Both the position numbers and the translations under genes were made by a program. A stretch of 64,000 nt of DNA, from the NCBI RefSeq assembly GCF_041381155.1, contig NC_091145.1, positions 38,331,882-38,395,881 of the forward strand, read 5' to 3'. Positions 31,785 to 45,212 of this stretch are shown here, piece after piece. The notes below the pieces were generated by a model. It did not search any database, was not told the origin of the DNA, and saw only the letters and a program-made list of their open reading frames with translations. This DNA comes from Argopecten irradians (lineage: Eukaryota > Mollusca > Bivalvia > Pectinida > Pectinidae). The stretch's first letter is position 1, and the number at the start of each line of letters is the position of its first letter.

Positions 31785-32470
31785 CCAACATGCCTCTTTT
31801 AAACTGTTTCATAAGCCCACACAATGCAATAAAAAGATCAATGTTTGGCTCTTCAGAATCCTTAAGATATATAAAGCGTTGCTCAAATAAATAAATGCAT
31901 CTCATTCTGTCTGTGTTTAGAATTTTAATAGACCAGAAGCCATTTATGGGCATCAGAGCACGTGGACATTGAAGTTGACCCATCCAAAGTACATGTTCTG
32001 TGGGTAGTATTTATGGATTTTATAACATTTCTACTCCCGACTGATCTTATACTCGCTGAATATGCCATTTGTGCTGTAACGATTAGCTTTTACTGCTGTA
32101 GAAGAATTTATTTTTACCGTGGGTGTTTTCAACAGAATATCAATAACATAAAATTGTCTGTAGGCCTACATGAACTTCAAACAGTTTTATTGGACAGAAT
32201 TAAATTTGCAAAAATCGTCATTTATGAAACTATATTATAAATATCATATACAGTAACTGTTTTAATGATTTAACAATCTCTCATTTTTTACATCATGACA
32301 ATAAACTAGGTATTTTGAAGTTAGTTTTTGTCCATTTTTTATTTCTTTTTGGGACATTCTATAGAATTCTATGGAAAATTATTTGGGTTTTTTTAACTCA
32401 ATCTCCTCTAAAACATATAATTTAATTGTGACATATTAATTAAATGTGATGTTATTTCGCATGATTTGCC
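31785..32470. repeat. Segmental duplication, copy 1
   Basis: It shares ordered matches with 33290-33965: aagcccacacaatgcaataaa-type start, tgtttagaattttaatagac, cccatccaaagtacatg, tggattttataac and cccgactgatct. Identity is clearly reduced by substitutions and small indels. Short frames on either strand (31687-31983, 31962-32240) show no domain. Confidence 0.7.
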
Positions 32471-32787
32471 TTGACCTTCATGAAGCAGAGATTTTAGCAA
32501 AAAAAAGTAATCTGTCGTATTAGATGGATTTTTTTTTGTAATCGAGATTTTGGTGACGTTGGCATTCGTTATGTGTTCCGCTTGGTACGCATATCTTGTG
32601 ATAATAAATTAATGTCTAGTCCTTTCCATTGGTCAAATATAGTTAATATACCTCCCATTGACAACAGTAAGTAGCTAACCTGTTAGGGTGTCACCTTCAT
32701 TATATTTACTTTCTAAGGATGACTTTTCGTTTTTTATTTATCTTAATTGTGTTTCTCTAATATCTCTCTTGAAAACATCTCACACGT

Positions 32788-32886
32788 TGAAGATAAACGT
32801 AAGGACGTATTTAGATTATTTGAAGATAAACGTAAGGACGTATTTAGATTATTTGAAGATAAACGTAAGGACGTATTTAGATTATG
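32788..32886. repeat. 33-bp unit, three copies
   Basis: tgaagataaacgtaaggacg then tatttagattatt repeats three times with one change in the last copy. Thirty-three is divisible by three, so any frame across it repeats an 11-residue word (EDKRKDVFRLF), but there is no other sign of a gene. Confidence 0.9.
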
Positions 32887-33289
32887 TGTCCTTTATTTCC
32901 TGGAAGCTATACAATGGCACATTGTAAATCTATGATTTGTGGTAACCTTTCACCCAGGTGTCACTATCATGGCTGGTACATCTACGAGTGTGATGTTGAT
33001 ATGAGACTCGTGATATGTAATTTTGCACAGTGCCACATTACTTATAAATAGTTTTGAGTGAATAATATTTAGTGGGATAGCACTATAACCCACCAAGCTG
33101 GATCATGTATCGACGTTCTAAAGCTAGAATTTATTATCACAACAATAAATCAAATACACATAGATGATGTCCTCAACGTCCACAGCGTATTTACCAATCG
33201 TCACTCTTATTTATAAAAGCCGTGCTTACAACGGATGGCGTTATTAGACATAAGATAAAACTGAACAAGAAATATTAAGCTATATGGTT

Positions 33290-33965
33290 TCCAGCATGCC
33301 ATTTTCTTTTAGACGTGTCTTATGAACCCACACAATTCAATAAAGCGATCACTGTTTGGTTCTTAAAGGATTTAACAGCGCTGGTCAAATAAACAGATGC
33401 ATCTGATTTTATCTGTGTGTAGAATTTTAATAGAGCAGATGCTGGACATCTGATCATTATAATCCGTGGTTGTTGTTATCCCATCCAAAGTACAATTGTC
33501 ATGTTCTGTGTCTAGTATTAATGGATTTTATAACGTTTGTAATCCCGACTGATCTTTACATTCCCTGAATTGTGCTGTAACGATCAGCATTTATTAAGTT
33601 TGACAAATTTATTGTCATCATAGGTGTCTTCAATAGCATATAAATTACATAAAATTGCCTGTAAGTGAACTTCAAGCAGTTTCCTTAGACAAAATTTAAA
33701 ATTTTTGAAATCGTGATTAATAAAACGTTTTTTTTTTAATTATTTTCAAATATTATTAACGATATTTTAGTGTTACATTAGATTTTGTCTACCCCTTTTA
33801 TTTTTAGAATTCTATAGATTTTTGAATTCTATGGATCTGTTTTTGATATTTAACTTTTGAAATTGATTGCATAACCTCTTCTTTTCTGATAAAAAAAACT
33901 GAAAAAATATATAATCAAATTGTGACACACCATTTAAATGTAAAATCCTTTCGCATGTTTTAACA
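33290..33965. repeat. Segmental duplication, copy 2
   Basis: This is the diverged direct copy of 31785-32470, about 1.5 kb away, followed immediately by a recent tandem duplication. Confidence 0.7.
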
Positions 33966-34224
33966 TATTTAAACGAATTATCCACAAATAGATGTTACCA
34001 GCAGGTGTACAAGTTGAAAACAAAGATAAAACACGAAGGAAACAAAAAAAAATGCATAACCTCTTCTTTTCTGATAAAAAAAACTGAAAAAATATATAAT
34101 CAAATTGTGACACACCATTTAAATGTAAAATCCTTTCGCATGTTTTAACATATTTAAACCGAATTATCCACAAATAGATGTTACCAGCAGGTGTACAAGT
34201 TGAAAACAAAGATAAAACACGAAG
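33869..34224. repeat. Near-perfect tandem duplication, period 185 bp
   Basis: The block from gcataacctcttctttt to acacgaagga occurs at 33869 and again at 34054 with one visible base difference in the shared part. It ends in short direct repeats of ataaaacacgaagg. The near identity implies a recent event. Confidence 0.9.
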
Positions 34225-34259
34225 GATAAAACACGAAGGATAAAACACAAATAAAACTT

Positions 34260-35770
34260 TTACTCATTTAAATCTTTATTTATTTTGAAGAAATGCGTAA
34301 AGAAAAAAAAAACATTTTAATTATACAATTGTGATATTATAAAGTATTCTATTTATCTTTTTAACAATGTACATGCATTGTTTTCTTTCATTAAAAGAAC
34401 ATTTTTAATTGAAACACGGCTATTAATGTACATAAAACGCAAAATAACATTTTAAAAGTAATTACAATATGAAATTCTTTAAGAACTGGAATTTGTTATC
34501 AAAGTCTCCATTGATCGAAAGCATTGAGGTTTATTATTTTGTATATAATAACACAAATTCCATCCAACAAAACCAATTACTATATGTTTATATGTACCGA
34601 CTCTTGCTTTTTAATTGTAAAGAGACACATCTATGTCTTTGTCATCCCGACGTTGTGTAATGTACACTTGAAGACATCTGGCTGCAAATTAAAATGCACG
34701 TGCAGTTCACTTCACCAACATATATTTCAGCATATCGAAATTAGTCATTATCTGAAGCAGAGGTTTCGTATTCAAGCGTAGTCCTAAACGGTTCGATCCC
34801 GGATATACTCGCGGCCATATCCAATTAGCGGTAGTCTGCCGGGGTGTCTAACCATGTACCGCCTATGTCTGTGCTAAATCCTGTAAAATGAAATTATATA
34901 GTACATGTATACTTCATAGTGTTACATACTCATATCGTACATAGTATATGCCGCCTGATCATTTTATGATGAAGGTGACATCGAAAGTTCACTGGTTGTG
35001 AAACAATTTCATTAGATAAACCATGCTTTCCATCCTCAAGAAAATGTTTAGAAATACATAATAAAATCAAAGAGAAGTTTGCTATGGTATATTTAAGAAT
35101 CTCACTTTGAAACAAAGTTATAGATTCTGCAATCGTGGCAGTTTAGCGAGGAATAAAAAATTTCAATTTATATTACATGTACTTCGTAAATATTTGCCGC
35201 TTTCAACTCCTAGTTGACACAAACAACATACACAGAGGAAGATTTTGAAGTTGAATGGTATTGTTACTAAACATTCCTCGAATGTTAGCATTAATAGTAT
35301 ATTAATTAAGAAGGGGGACAGCGAAATATTTACGGTATAATTAAAGAGGTAACGAATTGGAGAAAAAATATTTGTTTTTGTAATGATAACTCAATTTTCT
35401 ATGTCTCTTTAAATGTTCACTCGCATGATCCTTAGGACATTATTATATGTAATGATGCGATTTTAATCTCGAATTTCATTGCATAACAATTTAATCTATT
35501 AATCGTATTGCTTTTGTGAGAATAAATACAGCTTCACTTCCCACAGGGAAGTTGTACGATGAAGTTAATGATACAGACTACAGGGACCGATATATTTCTG
35601 CAGGAAATGTTGACGGAAATGTCTTTATACTGACAGTGCGATACATTACAAGTCAACTATAAAAGCCCACTAACATTAATGTGAAACTGTCAATTATTGT
35701 ACAAGGAAGTTGGTTCATTTGGTTTATAGAAACATGTGGAATGAAATGACTATTATTATATCTTTAACTA
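34260..35770. other. No supportable gene
   Basis: AT-rich. A ggttcgatcccgg word near 34790 looks like a pol III B box but has no matching arm or A box. Confidence 0.4.
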
Positions 35771-35774
35771 TATA

Positions 35775-35989
35775 CACTGTCCTCCAAAAGTTCTGTTACA
35801 TACGTGTTTGTTAAAAGTTACTGGCAATTTATCTCTGAAAAAACAATCGAAAAACAATTAATGGTTTAGAGAAGGTTAATATGCTAATGAATAATATATA
35901 TTGATGCCTGTTAAGAAGATCTACACATTTCTATATTTCATGTATATTTGTAAAACTGCACTTGTTACAGAACTTTTGGAGGGCAGTGC
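35775..35989. mobile_element. Small TIR element (MITE), about 215 bp
   Basis: The ends CACTGTCCTCCAAAAGTTC and gaacttttggagggcagtg are inverted repeats with one mismatch, extending to about 23 bp (tgttac/gttaca). The length and CACTG ends suggest a Tc1/mariner-like MITE; the flanks (ta on the left, ca on the right) do not give a perfect TA duplication. Confidence 0.7.
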
Positions 35990-37951
35990 ATATTCGATGA
36001 AATATCACAACTAGGTAATAATATGTACGGTGTAACAAGCGACGACAAAATAACAACAAAACAATGACGAAAGGAAAACAAAACAGTTGATAAAAGAGAA
36101 AAATACGAAAAAGTGGAGAAATGGTAACAAAGAACACTGTCAATAAAGCCAACAGATAAAATTAACGAAAAAACACTATGTAAAAATCTATCATCTTGAA
36201 ATAAAAGGCAACAGCAAAATCTCTTAACGATAAAACAGTAACGATACAGAAGTCCACGGAAGATTACGAGAAAACGTGGAATGACAAATCAGTAGAGATA
36301 AGTCGCATAATAAGTAACATACGATGAAAACATAAAGAACTGATGAAGTTTTCAACAAAACAATGAAGGTTAAATGTCATCGACAAAAGAAGGAAACGGA
36401 GCTGTTATGGAGGTGAAGTTATCTCCATACTTTTGGGAAGACCATGTCATTTTTTTCATACAGGTCCTATTTTCTTGAATTCTTTCATGCAGATTTTAAA
36501 TCTGTAAAAAAAGGTGTTTTCGAACTACTTTTGAGACACTTGAGCTTGAAATATATCATCCGTGTAAATTTGCTTGACGAAAATTAAAAAAAAAGAATCA
36601 TAAAATTGTAATATTAGGGTAAATGTAGTATCAATCCTGATATTTTTTTGTCCTAAATTTCTACTGATAGAACACTATACAAAACTATTGTATTTTTACA
36701 AATGCTAACAAATTTTCGTTATGTTTAGGACTGTTTCAAAATCTGTACGTAATTATCATGTTTTCGTCCCCTAAAAATTCAACCATTGGGCAAAAAAAAT
36801 TAGGTGAAAAACCCAAGTGAGTTTCACAATATTTGTATATGATATGCCCAAGGTAATATATTTTTCAAATATCATATAACACATAGGGTCCTCGACATCA
36901 ATTCATATGATTTTGTGATATCATATCTGGTTCATGTCTGTTTCTTTTTAGGATTTTGTTGTTCCAAATTTTGTATTTAAAGAAAATCCGTATGCGATTT
37001 TGTTTTTAGAATTCCGGAATTTCATACCGGACAGATCCCTTCTTATCATTCATTGCGACGAACGTGTTTGAAAGGCCATTCCAATTTACAACAGGGACCG
37101 CAAAAACATTAAAAATATCATCTAGGTTTCACTTCGTTGTTTTTATTTGATTTATTTCATGATTTTAAACTTTCAATATTTAATGTAGACAATTTTCACC
37201 TATTGAAAAAAATATCCAAGTTGAATGCCCTAGCGTATCGGAAACCATTCTGGAATTCAAACAACCTTGGCAGCTTTTGGATTAGCGTCATATGAATTGG
37301 CGCAGTTTTCATAAATATTGACCTATCTTAAAGAAGAATAAAGTCATGAACTAGTAGGTAAGATTGAGATCCTCTAATATAACAAATCATAGGAAAAGGT
37401 GAAATCTACCTGGAGGTACGAGGAATCTCAAATGGCACGGTTAACACAATGTCAGACCAAAGCGTCTTGAGTAACCTATATTGTCGCTCAAAAGTGTTAG
37501 CAAGTGGTTCGTCTGTTCCATGCAGTGTAAATGTGTATACAAATGTAGATTAGATTATCAAAATAGGGCAATGTACTTTGTTATTAGTTGGTTCAGTGAT
37601 TGATTGATATTCTTCTGTCTGAATGCTTACTCTCCCGACGTACATTGTTCATCTGCTTAAATCGCAACTTACTTTGTTAAAGAGTCTCCGTGAAACTCAA
37701 TATTTTACTGATTATAATCGATTCTGCTATCGGATCGCAACCCTAACATTTCAGTAATCGTTAATTGTCTTCTATTAATAATGCGACGAGACATTAAAAT
37801 GCATATTGAATATACATTGTACACTGATTAATCTTCTTTCCTATAACAGTTATAATTCGACAAATAATAAAATGTGTATTAATAATGCATTTTTGGATCA
37901 ATATTCGCCGAGTCATGTTTTTATTACCACCCTCTAGGATGTCCTTCTTAC
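35990..37951. other. No supportable gene
   Basis: AT-rich DNA. A minus-strand stretch near 37391-37480 ending CCTCCAG|GTAGAT reads like an exon in one frame, but its phase does not fit the neighbouring Cys-rich exon and it is not called. Confidence 0.35.
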
Positions 37952-38071
37952 CGTGATCACTAGTAGGTAAGGCCGCCCTCATTCCACACATCCCTTCTAT
38001 ACAGAAGTACAGACCTAGGCAGGAACACTCCGCGTCTATGGTACAGGACCGGGTCCGGATCCCGTCACATC
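37952..38071 (-). CDS. Candidate Cys-rich extracellular exon (120 bp, phase 1-1)
   Basis: On the minus strand, acceptor TTTTAGTCAG and donor CACG|GTAAGAAG bound exactly 120 bp. In the frame with one base borrowed from the previous exon it reads CDGIRTRSCTIDAECSC then LGLYFCIEGMCGMRAALPTS, with cysteine spacing C-x7-C-x5-C-x-C-x5-C-x4-C. Symmetric phase-1 exons with six cysteines are typical of secreted-protein modules. The other frames contain stops. It could belong with the secreted-protein gene at 40160, but that exon ends in phase 0, so at least one more exon would be needed. The domain family is not identified. Confidence 0.55.
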
Positions 38072-40159
38072 CTGACTAAAATTAGAAAGTGGAAACCATT
38101 GTCAGTCCAGGGCGGATATTGCATATTACAAATGGTGATCGTGAAATGTATTCTGTTTTAGGACTTCGGTTATTTCCTTACAGTCCAATTGTTCATAGAA
38201 ATTAGTCCGGCAAGACCATTATCACGAAATTAATTTGCGTCTGTAAAAATCAATTTACATGGGGATGTTCTATAATCCTTTTCGATAATATTTCAAAATA
38301 CAAAGCGCAAAACAATTTTATGTGGTGAAGCGGGTATGAAATAGAAAGCAGTTAGTCCTTGTGGTTGCGACAATATTATCGCCAGCAATAGTAACATAAA
38401 TATACGATCGACCTATTGTCCTAAATGGTGGTAAGGCGATGTAATGTATGAAATCCTGTTAATTCTGGTCCACGTTCTTAATTCATGATAAGAGAGCGAC
38501 TCAAAATAAACTCTTGTTTTGGTTTTTGTCAGAAAAGATACCATGCGATGTATTGAAATGTTTTCGGTTGGTTACCTTAGATATCGTGAAATAATTGCAG
38601 AGACTTTGAAAACCTGTAACTTTGATGAGTTCTATCACTGAAGGTGGTCCATACATAAATGCACAGGCTGACATGTTTTTGTTGAAGCTTTTAGATGTAT
38701 TAACACAAGCTTAGTGACCTTGTATCATAAGAATGGTGTAACAGTTGTTTTACTTGACACATTTTACAATAGCTAAAAAAGGAATAAATATGTTTCGAGG
38801 AAATAAATGTGGAAGAATGTATCTTTAAGGAGACCGGTACATTACTTTGTATCATAGAGAGCATGTCTTTCCACTGTCCAATGTATAAACCATTACTACC
38901 AGTATGTAACACTGGCTAATCGATAGTTTATTTATTTCTCTTTAGGAGCAAATATAAATAGAATAAAATGCACGTGTTGTAAACGAATATTTCTAGTAGA
39001 TATGATATATGTTAATTCAATCATTGTTAAAAAGAAAAAAAAAACAAAAACAAACAAAAACACAAAACAAAACAAAATGAAAAAAGAAGAGAAAAAACCC
39101 AGGGACTTTAAAAGCTTACCAGTAACAGTTTGCGACATTTTCAATATGATAAACCATCATGACATCATAGCAATATCATTTCACTGTTGTAATGACATAT
39201 GTACTGTGTGTAATCTCTGTTGGACCTTCCAATTACACGTTTACAAGTCGGTGACATTTACCTGATATGTGGCATTTAATAGATTAATGAAATAGAGATA
39301 GACGACTTAGCTAACACTTCAGGTTTAAAAGTTTTAAACTAATTTTCCATAAATAACTGTTCTATTCAACGAGGCAAAACATGACTTATAAATCGAAGAT
39401 AGAATGGTGACTGGTTGCTCTGCATTTTAAACCAATATTGTCTGGGTTTTTTTTTGTTTTTTTTATTTCATCAGTTTCTGGCCAGCTCTGGTGGTACGGA
39501 ATTAAACAGAGGTAATTCGATTTGTAAATCAATATAAGAACGGATTAAAGAAAAAATGAAAGAGTCCCACTGTTACCTGGAGACACAATACGAATATAAC
39601 ACAGCCTCCCTAAAGTATACAGACATTGCATACAGGGGAGGCCTTTAAATGGCGTAATCAAACAATCAATCAAGTATGCCAAAAACGTCTCATACATTAG
39701 TATCGATGATTTATAAATGTTTAACAGATGTTTAAAAGCAATTAAATAGAAAAGAATGTCACAATTTATATATTACTTGCATATTACACTTTATACCAAT
39801 AAGGGAATAACACTTATATTAAAAAATGTGTTCACAATCATTGTGGAATGTGAATCATCACAGTGCAATGATATAAGTTGCAGGGGAACCGGATCTACAC
39901 GTCTTCACAAAATCGTTGTTTAAATCATGTTACTAGACCAATGTTTTTAACAAAAAGATGTTTTTAAGGGTAAGAAACAATATCAGTATAATAAGGTTAT
40001 TGAATTACTGTAATTTTTATATCGATTGAAAATGCAATATAATACGTGAATTCATGAAACCAAAGAAATCTGGTTACCATGCTTAAACGTACCTTGCATC
40101 TTTAACATATTTGATAAAATCAAAAATAGGTATTCAAACTAAAACGAAACGTGCATTAC
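38072..40159. other. Probable intron or intergenic DNA
   Basis: It lies between two minus-strand exon candidates. An A-rich tract occurs at 39030-39095. A possible donor GTCTCCAG|GTAACAG (minus, near 39575) was noted without a convincing exon. No confident gene was found. Confidence 0.4.
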
Positions 40160-41549
40160 CTCATCTGTGTCGAAAAATCCCTCAAAATCGTTTCCATCGT
40201 CAAAAAATTCACCACCAGCTATTTCAGAGCTGTCTAAATTGTCCAAATTTTCAAAGCCTCCACCAAACTCCTGGTCGTAAAAATTCTCTATACCACCATA
40301 GGGTGAAAATGGATCCTCAAACCCCGTGTTTGGTAATAAATTGTGGTCCTTTAGTCTATCGTCCCCAATAAGAAATGATCCATCGTCAGAAAATCCAAAT
40401 GTTTCCGGAATATCGCCTGTAATCTGCCCATCGGTAGATACATCACTACTATCTGGAATTGTGTCATGAAATGTGCCATGATCTCCTTGAAATCCGTCGA
40501 CGAAACCTGTATCAAACCCATCCATAGGCTCATTCGAGAACTCGCGAAAAACACCCTGATTAGGTGTATCAGAATCACTAAATCCTAGCTGGTTGAACCC
40601 ACCCGAAACGCTGGCCCGTTGGTGGATAGGCTCAAGGACAACTTGTGGTAAATTTAGATTTTTTGCGGTTTCTTTTGAATGTGTATTCATACCATGATGG
40701 AGCTGAGCGGACGACCCGTCTCTATTTTCGTCGATAGAAGGTATACTAGAATCATGCCCGGCACCTAATAATTCAGTCCCTATTGAATCTCTGTTTGTTT
40801 CTATACCAAAATGATTGACATTACCTAGGTGACTATCACTAAAGACCTCCTCTCCTTCACTAACAACACTAGTAGGTATACTTTTAATGGGTTCATGAGG
40901 CCTTGGACGGAAAGGTGGAACATTTTCAATTTCGGACAGATTCGGAACTACAATAGATTGTTCATTTGAAAAATCTAATACAGACTGATCTAAAGATGGA
41001 TTCTCTTCCGTTTGTGAGTTAAAGTCATCAACTGGTTTTATTTCTGGCACGATTTCTGTAAAGGATGAATCCTTGGTTTCCGTCTTTAAAGGTTTTCTAA
41101 AAGCATTTATAAAGATGCCAAATGCATTGAATGGTCTATACACATGTTTCTCATGCTTTTTTAACGTTTTTAATTTTGTTTTATTAGATTTGGTATTTTT
41201 GTTCTTCATAAATATTAGAGGTGAAAAATGAAAAAACCTTTTCATAAATAACGCATTTGGTTTAAATATGTTGGCGTCTAGACTACTTCGACGTCTCCTT
41301 AGAAAATGATATTTTGACCACAATGATAAAAGAGCTTGAGAATCCTCCTGTTTGTTCTTAGAAATATGTGGCTTGGTAAATAAGTTATATCTATAGCCAT
41401 CGTACCATCCAAATGCTCCACTCGAATTTATTAAAGTTGTTAGCACAAAAATCACAATGAATAAAATGTCCGACTGAAAATTCATTTTCTTATGTCCTGA
41501 TCCGCTCCGTCACGTTAATCCTTATTTTGGAGTCCAAAACTATGTCAAT
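40160..41549 (-). CDS. Large exon of a secreted acidic, Gly/Phe/Asp-rich protein
   Basis: The minus-strand frame starts at an ATG at 41485 with a signal peptide (MNFQSDILFIVIFVLTTLIN, cleavage likely near residue 24). A tetrabasic RRRR at residues 63-66 is a potential furin-type site. Residues about 94-114 are Lys-rich, and from about 140 the chain becomes acidic; the last 120 residues are rich in F, G, D and E (GGGFENLDNLD, FEGFFDTDE). A donor GATGAG|GTAATG ends the exon at 40160 after about 442 codons; the stop a few codons later lies in the intron. An acceptor TTTTTCAG gives an exon start at 41549, so a 5'-UTR exon lies further upstream. There is no cysteine framework and no known domain. 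Acidic low-complexity secreted proteins occur among mollusc shell-matrix proteins; that link is speculative. Confidence 0.7.
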
Positions 41550-44500
41550 CTGAAAAAGAGAGAAATAAAGAAATACCTTCCTTGTTTTTGCAACTGCCTC
41601 TTACGTTAAAATTATATGTGTGTTGCGTGTTCTTACTACATAAAAAATATATAAATACTACGCATCTGTGACTGTCATAACATATATACTGACCACAAAC
41701 GCCCTTCCCATCCAAACACGTCACGATGTAATCGTAATAAAGATACATGTTGTAAACACCCTCTAACAATATACTCGACATCCATAGATTGACTCATCCG
41801 TTGTGCTGGTCACACCCCTGTACGGCCCGACTGATTTTATTCTATACATTGGATCGATTGATAAACACTGTTAAATGAAGGATGGCAGCCTCTGTAGCTG
41901 AGAACTGAGAAATGAAGAACTACAATTATCACAAATACGTGACAACGTCAGAAATACAGAATATCAACATATCGAAAGCAATATAATCAAGTTGGTAAGG
42001 ACTTTAACGTATTTAGTTGACCTAAGGCCATGGAGCTGTGGCATCAAACAAAGCCCCTGCTCCTGTCATCATCTCTAGTGTGAACCAGCTTAAGGTGGAA
42101 TTGACCAACGATCCACTTAATATATACCTGATTAGCCGAAACGTGGAAATCTTACAATAATAGTATTTGTCTTTGTAAGTTATTAAAGATTACTTAGTGT
42201 TAATTGTGATATAAATATATATGATTATGATAATTGTGATACTGTTTTCGACTCACATTTAAATAACTCTGTATATGTGCACATACTGTGTATTTCCTGA
42301 ACTCAAGACAGCACAAACCAATTCCACTAAAATGTGTTGGAGAATACCCATCTATATCGCCTTAATTCTTGTGATATAATGATGATATGTTATGTTGGAT
42401 ATCATTTTCTGTACATTATTTGTCAATAGCGTCTGACCTGTGGTTATAGAACACGGGTTAGATGATTAGCGAATACATATTGTAATGTGATTGTGTCCTC
42501 TCCGATAGGGTCATACGATTTTTTATATAAATAAACTCATATATAGTTATTTGTTTTGCGGAACCAATTGAATTTTCTAAATGTCATTTCCTTGACAAAA
42601 TATTTAATCAAGACGAGGAACTTTACGATTAAAAGCTAGGCAGTTATGCTCGTAGTCATACGTAAGATGATACCTTTGAATTTATCTTCATATTTTCCAA
42701 AGCTGCTATATCTTAATCAAATCGGACGTTTCTATGGATCGTACTAATGACTAGATAATTTGAGTGTGTGTAAAGTGCACATTCAATTATGTGAAGAAAA
42801 TAAGGAATTCTCATTATCAACAAATACGAACTAGATACTAGGAATATTTGTGTGAATAATATATCGCTTACATTAGTTTTCTGACGTACTGAAGTTAAAT
42901 GGTACAATTTATTGTGTAAATGAATCGGATGGCATAGCTAATAAATGCAACAAATAAATTATATGGATAATAATTAAAAGCAAATATTTGAACATTTATT
43001 TTTGTTTGTCATGTTCACATCCGGCAATATTTTGTATATACAGATTATAAGATCGATATGTTGAACTAACTAGTAAATTCCGGATGGAACCGGTTAAATC
43101 TAAATAACAGCGGTAGTAATTGTTTTGAGCTTCAAATGCCCTTTACATCTGTATATATCAATTATTTCTTGTCAAATCAAGATCAATGATGAATGGATTA
43201 TGGGTTTATACTTATAGCAAACCTCTGAAAAATTCGACTATCATAAAATCTATGCTTGGTAAGTTAGATTCATTCCCCGTATCATTTATATTAGGTATCA
43301 GTAAGACCGACCTATTTGCCGTAATGACTTAAGTGTATGTCAGGTTGTACGTTTTATCGAAACCATGAGGTCTCCAGAGGATTGTCTATATATAGTATGT
43401 ATTGACAGACCGCATATTTTATGTCTAGCAAAAACTAAACAGATCGAATGAAACATCTCCTCAGTGGTCGTACAAATTTGCTTAATTTGTGTCCTGTACA
43501 TGACCATATAACGTTTGGTTTGGATTGAATGAGAAATGATATTTTTCGCTCCAACTCTAACCTGTACTGAAGAAGAAAAAATGGAAAACGAAAAAGAAAA
43601 AGAAACATAAAAAATTGCTATTTCATTCGTCTCACGTTACGAAGTCAAACAGTTTTATCAGTTTATACTTTCAAAACAGGATATTGAAAGAAGAGAAATA
43701 ACTTGTTTCCGATGTGGATAGTTCTCGGATACAAAACACGGTTGCGTTGGCGTGATCGTGACATCAAGTACTCCTGTTCACGCTTCTAATCTAACAATCG
43801 TCGTGACAAAATCTGTTGTAAATGGTTGTTACAAAATTAGCAATCAAAACCAAATATAAATCAAGATTTGTGGAACAAAAAATAGTTTGTATACAGTTTG
43901 AATCCGCGTAGCATACGCACACAAAATTTTGCAAATAAGTTTTTATAACTTACTTCAAATTATAAAAATATTGATATCATTGCTGACAATTAAGTTTTGA
44001 AACAACTTTATAAAATAAAGTACAGCTTGATGTAGGTTTACAGGATTTATCAAGGGACTATATTTCAAATCCATACCTAACGGCATTATTGCGCCATAAC
44101 TACTGTAGATTTGGTTTTCATGGAAGTACGGAAAAATACAAAGCGACCAATTCGGTATGAAAACAAAGGAAAAATAGGTATATGATAAAGTTTCATCAGG
44201 CATGTTGGTCATACACTTGTAATTGATTCAAAATAAATCGCGGATTGCATTTGATTTTGGAGTTTTACACTGGTTGACTTATCGTGGATCGTGACACGGA
44301 TACATCGCTTAATCCCAGAGCTTCACGTTTAACTTAGCATTGTTCTCTAAGACCGTCAAAACAGTAATTGAATTTCAAATTCAATTAAACAGAACACAGT
44401 ATGACACATGCAAACAAGATATACTTCAGAGACTAATGGAAATACATAATTGCTTCCAACCCGTGTCCTCTGTTCTATTAGCAGTTACATATTTGACAAT

Positions 44501-44625
44501 TCCCCAGAAGTTTTAAAACTTTGAGCATATTCTGCTGTAAAGATCTAGCAAACAAGAGCTTTTATAAAAGAGGATACGATGAATATACTATAAAACAAAA
44601 GAATTTCACCCCATTGTTTAATTAA
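41550..44625. other. No supportable gene
   Basis: It may hold the upstream 5'-UTR exon and promoter of the secreted-protein gene, but none can be placed. Short frames (42713-42907, 43955-44212, both minus) have no features. Confidence 0.4.
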
Positions 44626-44900
44626 AATTCCATTAACAAGACAGACACAAAGAAAGATTTCCCTTTGTCATACACGTAGTCGTCGATTTAGTGTTAACAA
44701 TTCTTTAATATATTTCCTCGCTACGATGCGAGAATGTTCTAAATCAATAGCAAAATATTGATAGACCTGATAATATGTATAATATACCAAAATTCTAATT
44801 GTATTTAATTAAGAATTCAATTAATACGACGGACAAGAACAAAGTAAGATTTCCCTTTGTCATACACTTAGTTGTAGATTATGTATTTACAATCCATCAA
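44626..44900. repeat. Diverged tandem duplication, period about 186 bp
   Basis: Two blocks share agatttccctttgtcataca, aattc-attaa, gacggacaa-type and acaattcctt-type words (44626-44690 against 44811-44880). It lies just left of the 18-bp array. Confidence 0.6.
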
Positions 44901-45212
44901 CACAATTCCTTGCTACAAAGCAATCGAAAAATACTGATCTACTTGTAGTGATATTATTATGGTTTTTTATATCGTTATACGTAATCTAAATCAAAGGAAA
45001 TATAATTACGTGTTCAGATTCTATTATCTATATGATTGGAAAAGGGTCAGTGCAATCGTTTTAAAGAAAATCTATCAAACGGAATTAATTGTTGTTTAGA
45101 GATCACTGTTCTACTTAGTTCTGTCCCATAGTATTCTATTTAATGATTAAATATATTCTCTAAAAGAAAATGTTTAAAATATTCGTACCCTATCAACCTT
45201 CATAGTAAATAT

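Noticed and set aside
34780-34800. B-box-like ggttcgatcccgg as part of a tRNA gene
   Set aside because: No T-arm stem, anticodon arm or A box around it.
37391-37482. Minus-strand exon reading LWSDIVLTVPFEIPRTS with a donor
   Set aside because: The phase does not match the Cys-rich exon and the acceptor side has a poor pyrimidine tract.
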